In this document: positions 6,608 to 8,417 of the stretch, piece by piece
Layout: the number at the start of each line of letters is the position of its first letter
Position numbering within the stretch: position 1 is the stretch's first letter
From: JBMNQS01 sp050944255
GTDB lineage: Bacteria > Bacillota > Clostridia > Christensenellales > Maliibacteriaceae
DNA length: 8,417 nt
NCBI GenBank assembly: GCA_050944255.1
Contig: JBMNQS010000081.1
Location: 1-8,417, forward strand
Direction of reading: 5' to 3'
Notes under the pieces: model-generated
The model's database searches: none
What the model saw: the letters and a program-made list of their open reading frames with translations, nothing else
Told to the model about the DNA's origin: nothing
Made by a program: the position numbers and the translations under genes

Positions 6608-6628
6608 GTCGAAATTCTGGAGGACGTC

Positions 6629-7588
6629 ATGCACGCACCGGACAAAACGTTCAAGATCATCTGTTTCGGGCTGGCCGTGGCCGACCTGTACGGCAGGCAC
6701 CGAAGGGACATTCTCAAGAGGCGTTTTTCCGCCTTTACCGATATGTCCGTTCATCCCGGCGGCGACGCGGTCAACGCCGCGGACAATTTCGCCCTGATGG
6801 GAAGTAGCGCCCGGCTCATCGGGCTTGTGGGAGATGATCCTCTGGCGCTGAGCGTCAAGCGCACGGTGGAGGGCTTCGGCGTGGACACAAAGTATCTGCT
6901 CACCCGCCAAGACTCCCATACCGCCGCCAGCCTCTTCTTTTCCACCGCTTCGGAGGGGCTTTCCCTGATACACGCCCCCGGCGGCAACAAACAATTGACC
7001 GCCGACATGCTCACCGACGAAATGATGGCCGGATACGACCATTTTTACTACGCCAGCATCTATGGGCTGCCCTCCGTGGACGGCGACGGCGCCGCCAGCC
7101 TTTTAAGGCGGGCCAGGGAAATGGGAATGACCACTTCCATGGACACCTCCGGCACCGGCGAGAGGGCCGTCATGGAAAAATCCCTTCAATACTGCGATAT
7201 CTTCACCCCCAACGACCAGGAGATCAAGGCCGCCACCGGCCTGACCGATATGGAGGACATCAAGGCCTACTTCAAGGGGTTCGGCCTGAAGATTCTCGGC
7301 GTCACGCGGGGCGCCAAAGGCGTTTTCCTGACCAACTTCGAGGAGGATGTGACGCTGCCGAGCCTTTTTAAAGGCGAAATTGTCGATCAGGTGGGCGCGG
7401 GAGACGCGTTCTTGTCCACATTCGTGCTGGCCTACAAGTACGGCTACAGCCTGCGGGACTGCGGCGTCATTGCCAGCGCCGGCTCCGCCCTGTGCCTTAG
7501 CATGCGCGGCGCGTCCCTCTGGGGCAGGCCCTTCCCGCAGGTGGTGGAATATGCCCGCTCCCTGGGCTACGACGTGGCGCAAATGTAG
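6629..7588 (+). CDS. PfkB family carbohydrate kinase, copy 3
   Basis: This 319-residue PfkB/ribokinase-family kinase has an unknown substrate. Motifs in order: IICFGLAVADLYG (10-22), GGDAVN (44-49), DHFYYASIY (137-145), NDQE (195-198) as the NxxE motif, VTRGAKG (225-231), and VDQVGAGDAF (252-261) with catalytic D259. RGASLWGRP (293-301) is near the end. Differences from its siblings include YGRHRRD in place of YSGP after the N-terminal Asp, HPGGD before the first signature, tyrosine in place of asparagine in the conserved YYASIN block, and VTRG in place of the VKRG/IKRG of the others. These changes are near substrate or nucleotide positions and suggest a different preference. A GGAGG site (6619-6623) lies 5 nt before the ATG, 21 nt after copy 2 ends. 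Confidence 0.92.
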   Translation: MHAPDKTFKIICFGLAVADLYGRHRRDILKRRFSAFTDMSVHPGGDAVNAADNFALMGSSARLIGLVGDDPLALSVKRTVEGFGVDTKYLLTRQDSHTAASLFFSTASEGLSLIHAPGGNKQLTADMLTDEMMAGYDHFYYASIYGLPSVDGDGAASLLRRAREMGMTTSMDTSGTGERAVMEKSLQYCDIFTPNDQEIKAATGLTDMEDIKAYFKGFGLKILGVTRGAKGVFLTNFEEDVTLPSLFKGEIVDQVGAGDAFLSTFVLAYKYGYSLRDCGVIASAGSALCLSMRGASLWGRPFPQVVEYARSLGYDVAQM

Positions 7589-7595
7589 GCAACCG

Positions 7596-7624
7596 TTGCT
7601 TCCGCCGGCGGCTTGCTTTACAAT
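7596..7624 (+). promoter_or_regulatory. Possible internal promoter before copy 4
   Basis: In the 69-nt gap between copies 3 and 4, TTGCTT (7596-7601) and TACAAT (7619-7624) are separated by 17 bp. The -10 box matches consensus at five of six positions but the -35 box at only three. A palindromic CCGCCGGCGG (7602-7611) lies in the spacer and could be an operator or chance in GC-rich DNA. The evidence is weak. Confidence 0.3.
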
Positions 7625-7657
7625 ATGGCATAATACGCATGGGTCACAGGAGGTACT

Positions 7658-8417
7658 ATGGCGCAGAAAAGAAAGAAAATCATCTGTTTCGGAATGGCCG
7701 TCACCGACGTGTATTCCGGCCCCTTCCGCCGCGACCTTATGGACAGGCGCTTTTCCCCTTTCAGCGACCTTTACGTCACTGTGGGCGGCGACGCGCTCAA
7801 CTGCTCCAGCAACTTTGCCAAGATGGGCTGCGACACCCGCATCATCGCCTGCGTGGGCAGGGATGCTCTTGGCCGGAGCGTGCGGCGCATCGTGGAGGAG
7901 AGCGGGGTGGACACCACTTATCTGCTGCAGCCAGAGGGCGCCCATACGTCCATGACCCACCTGTTCCACGGCCCGGAAAAGCTGCCCTACTACGTGCTGA
8001 TGCTGGGCGCCAATAAAGAAATTTCCTACGAGATGGTCACCGACGACATGCTCGAAGGCTACGACCACCTCTACTACGCCAGCATCAACGCCCTTGAAAA
8101 AATGGAGGGGCACGGGGTGGCCATGCTTCTAAAGCAGGCCAAGCGGCTGGGGCTTTCCACCTCCATGGACATCAAGGGCACCGGCGGCAAATTCGAGTAC
8201 CTGGAGGAGGCCCTGGATTACTGCGATGTCTTCATCCCCAACCACGACGAGATCACCGACGTCACCGGCCTGACCGATTTGCAGGACATTAAGCGGTTCT
8301 TCAGCCGCTACCCGCTGAAGGTGCTGGGGGTCAAGCGTGGCGCGGAAGGCTCGTTCCTGACGGATTTCAAGCAGGACCTGCACCTGGGCACCCTCTTTAC
8401 CGGCACGCCGGTGGACG
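7658..8417 (+). CDS. PfkB family carbohydrate kinase, copy 4 (truncated by window edge)
   Basis: An open frame starts at ATG 7658 and continues without a stop to the last base, giving 253 complete codons. AGGAGGT (7648-7654) lies just upstream. The visible part is a PfkB-family kinase: IICFGMAVTDVYSG (8-21), GGDALN (43-48), MGCDTRIIACVG (56-67), DHLYYASIN (136-144), NHDE (195-198) as the NxxE motif and VKRGAEG (225-231). It ends at PVD, immediately before where the GAGD catalytic motif should lie, so activity cannot be judged here. It resembles copy 2 most closely. Its segment at about 92-118 (GAHTSMTHLFHG, then a stretch rich in L, Y and M) differs from all the others. The substrate is unknown. 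About 65 residues are missing if it has the same length as its siblings. Confidence 0.9.
   Translation, partial: MAQKRKKIICFGMAVTDVYSGPFRRDLMDRRFSPFSDLYVTVGGDALNCSSNFAKMGCDTRIIACVGRDALGRSVRRIVEESGVDTTYLLQPEGAHTSMTHLFHGPEKLPYYVLMLGANKEISYEMVTDDMLEGYDHLYYASINALEKMEGHGVAMLLKQAKRLGLSTSMDIKGTGGKFEYLEEALDYCDVFIPNHDEITDVTGLTDLQDIKRFFSRYPLKVLGVKRGAEGSFLTDFKQDLHLGTLFTGTPVD

Noticed and set aside
7103..8113. Minus-strand open frame of 336 codons across copies 3 and 4
   Set aside because: It is antisense to two clear kinases, has no family motif, and arises from the high GC content and His/Val/Ala-rich complement of their codons.

Overview
The window looks like chromosomal DNA from a GC-rich member of the Bacillota, most likely a Clostridia-type anaerobe. 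The clues are strong GGAGG-type ribosome binding sites, near-consensus sigma-A promoters, a tRNA gene with an encoded CCA end, and a mix of PepV-type dipeptidase, CwlD-type amidase, RadC and YmfI-type reductase. This placement is inferred from gene content and style. No marker gene in the window settles the lineage.

Left part (1-857): the only firmly supported gene is a minus-strand tRNA-Ser(GGA) at 324-416, followed by a hairpin/T-run terminator at 259-286. A consensus promoter (TTGACA, 17 bp, TATAAT) points at the tRNA from about 130 nt upstream, and its leader holds a strong GC-rich hairpin. The first 258 bases are less GC-rich and contain a degenerate tandem repeat but no convincing gene.

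Middle part (858-2976, minus strand): a PepV-like M20 dipeptidase is followed 34 nt later by a membrane-anchored CwlD-like N-acetylmuramoyl-L-alanine amidase. The two are probably one transcript.

Right part (3032 to the window end, plus strand): a divergent promoter precedes a tightly packed gene train. It starts with RadC, which overlaps by 4 nt an SDR reductase resembling YmfI (EF-P 5-aminopentanone reductase). Four consecutive PfkB/ribokinase-family kinases follow, all homologous to one another, and the fourth runs off the window edge. The first three keep the GAGD catalytic motif, and all four keep the NxxE motif and a family-specific GGDxxN motif. They differ most in the segment around residues 92-122, which in this fold lies near the sugar site. 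The most interesting object here is therefore a serially duplicated and apparently diversified set of small-molecule kinases of unknown substrate, sitting behind housekeeping genes. The array may continue past the right edge. No transporter, regulator or other catabolic enzyme in the window identifies the substrate.
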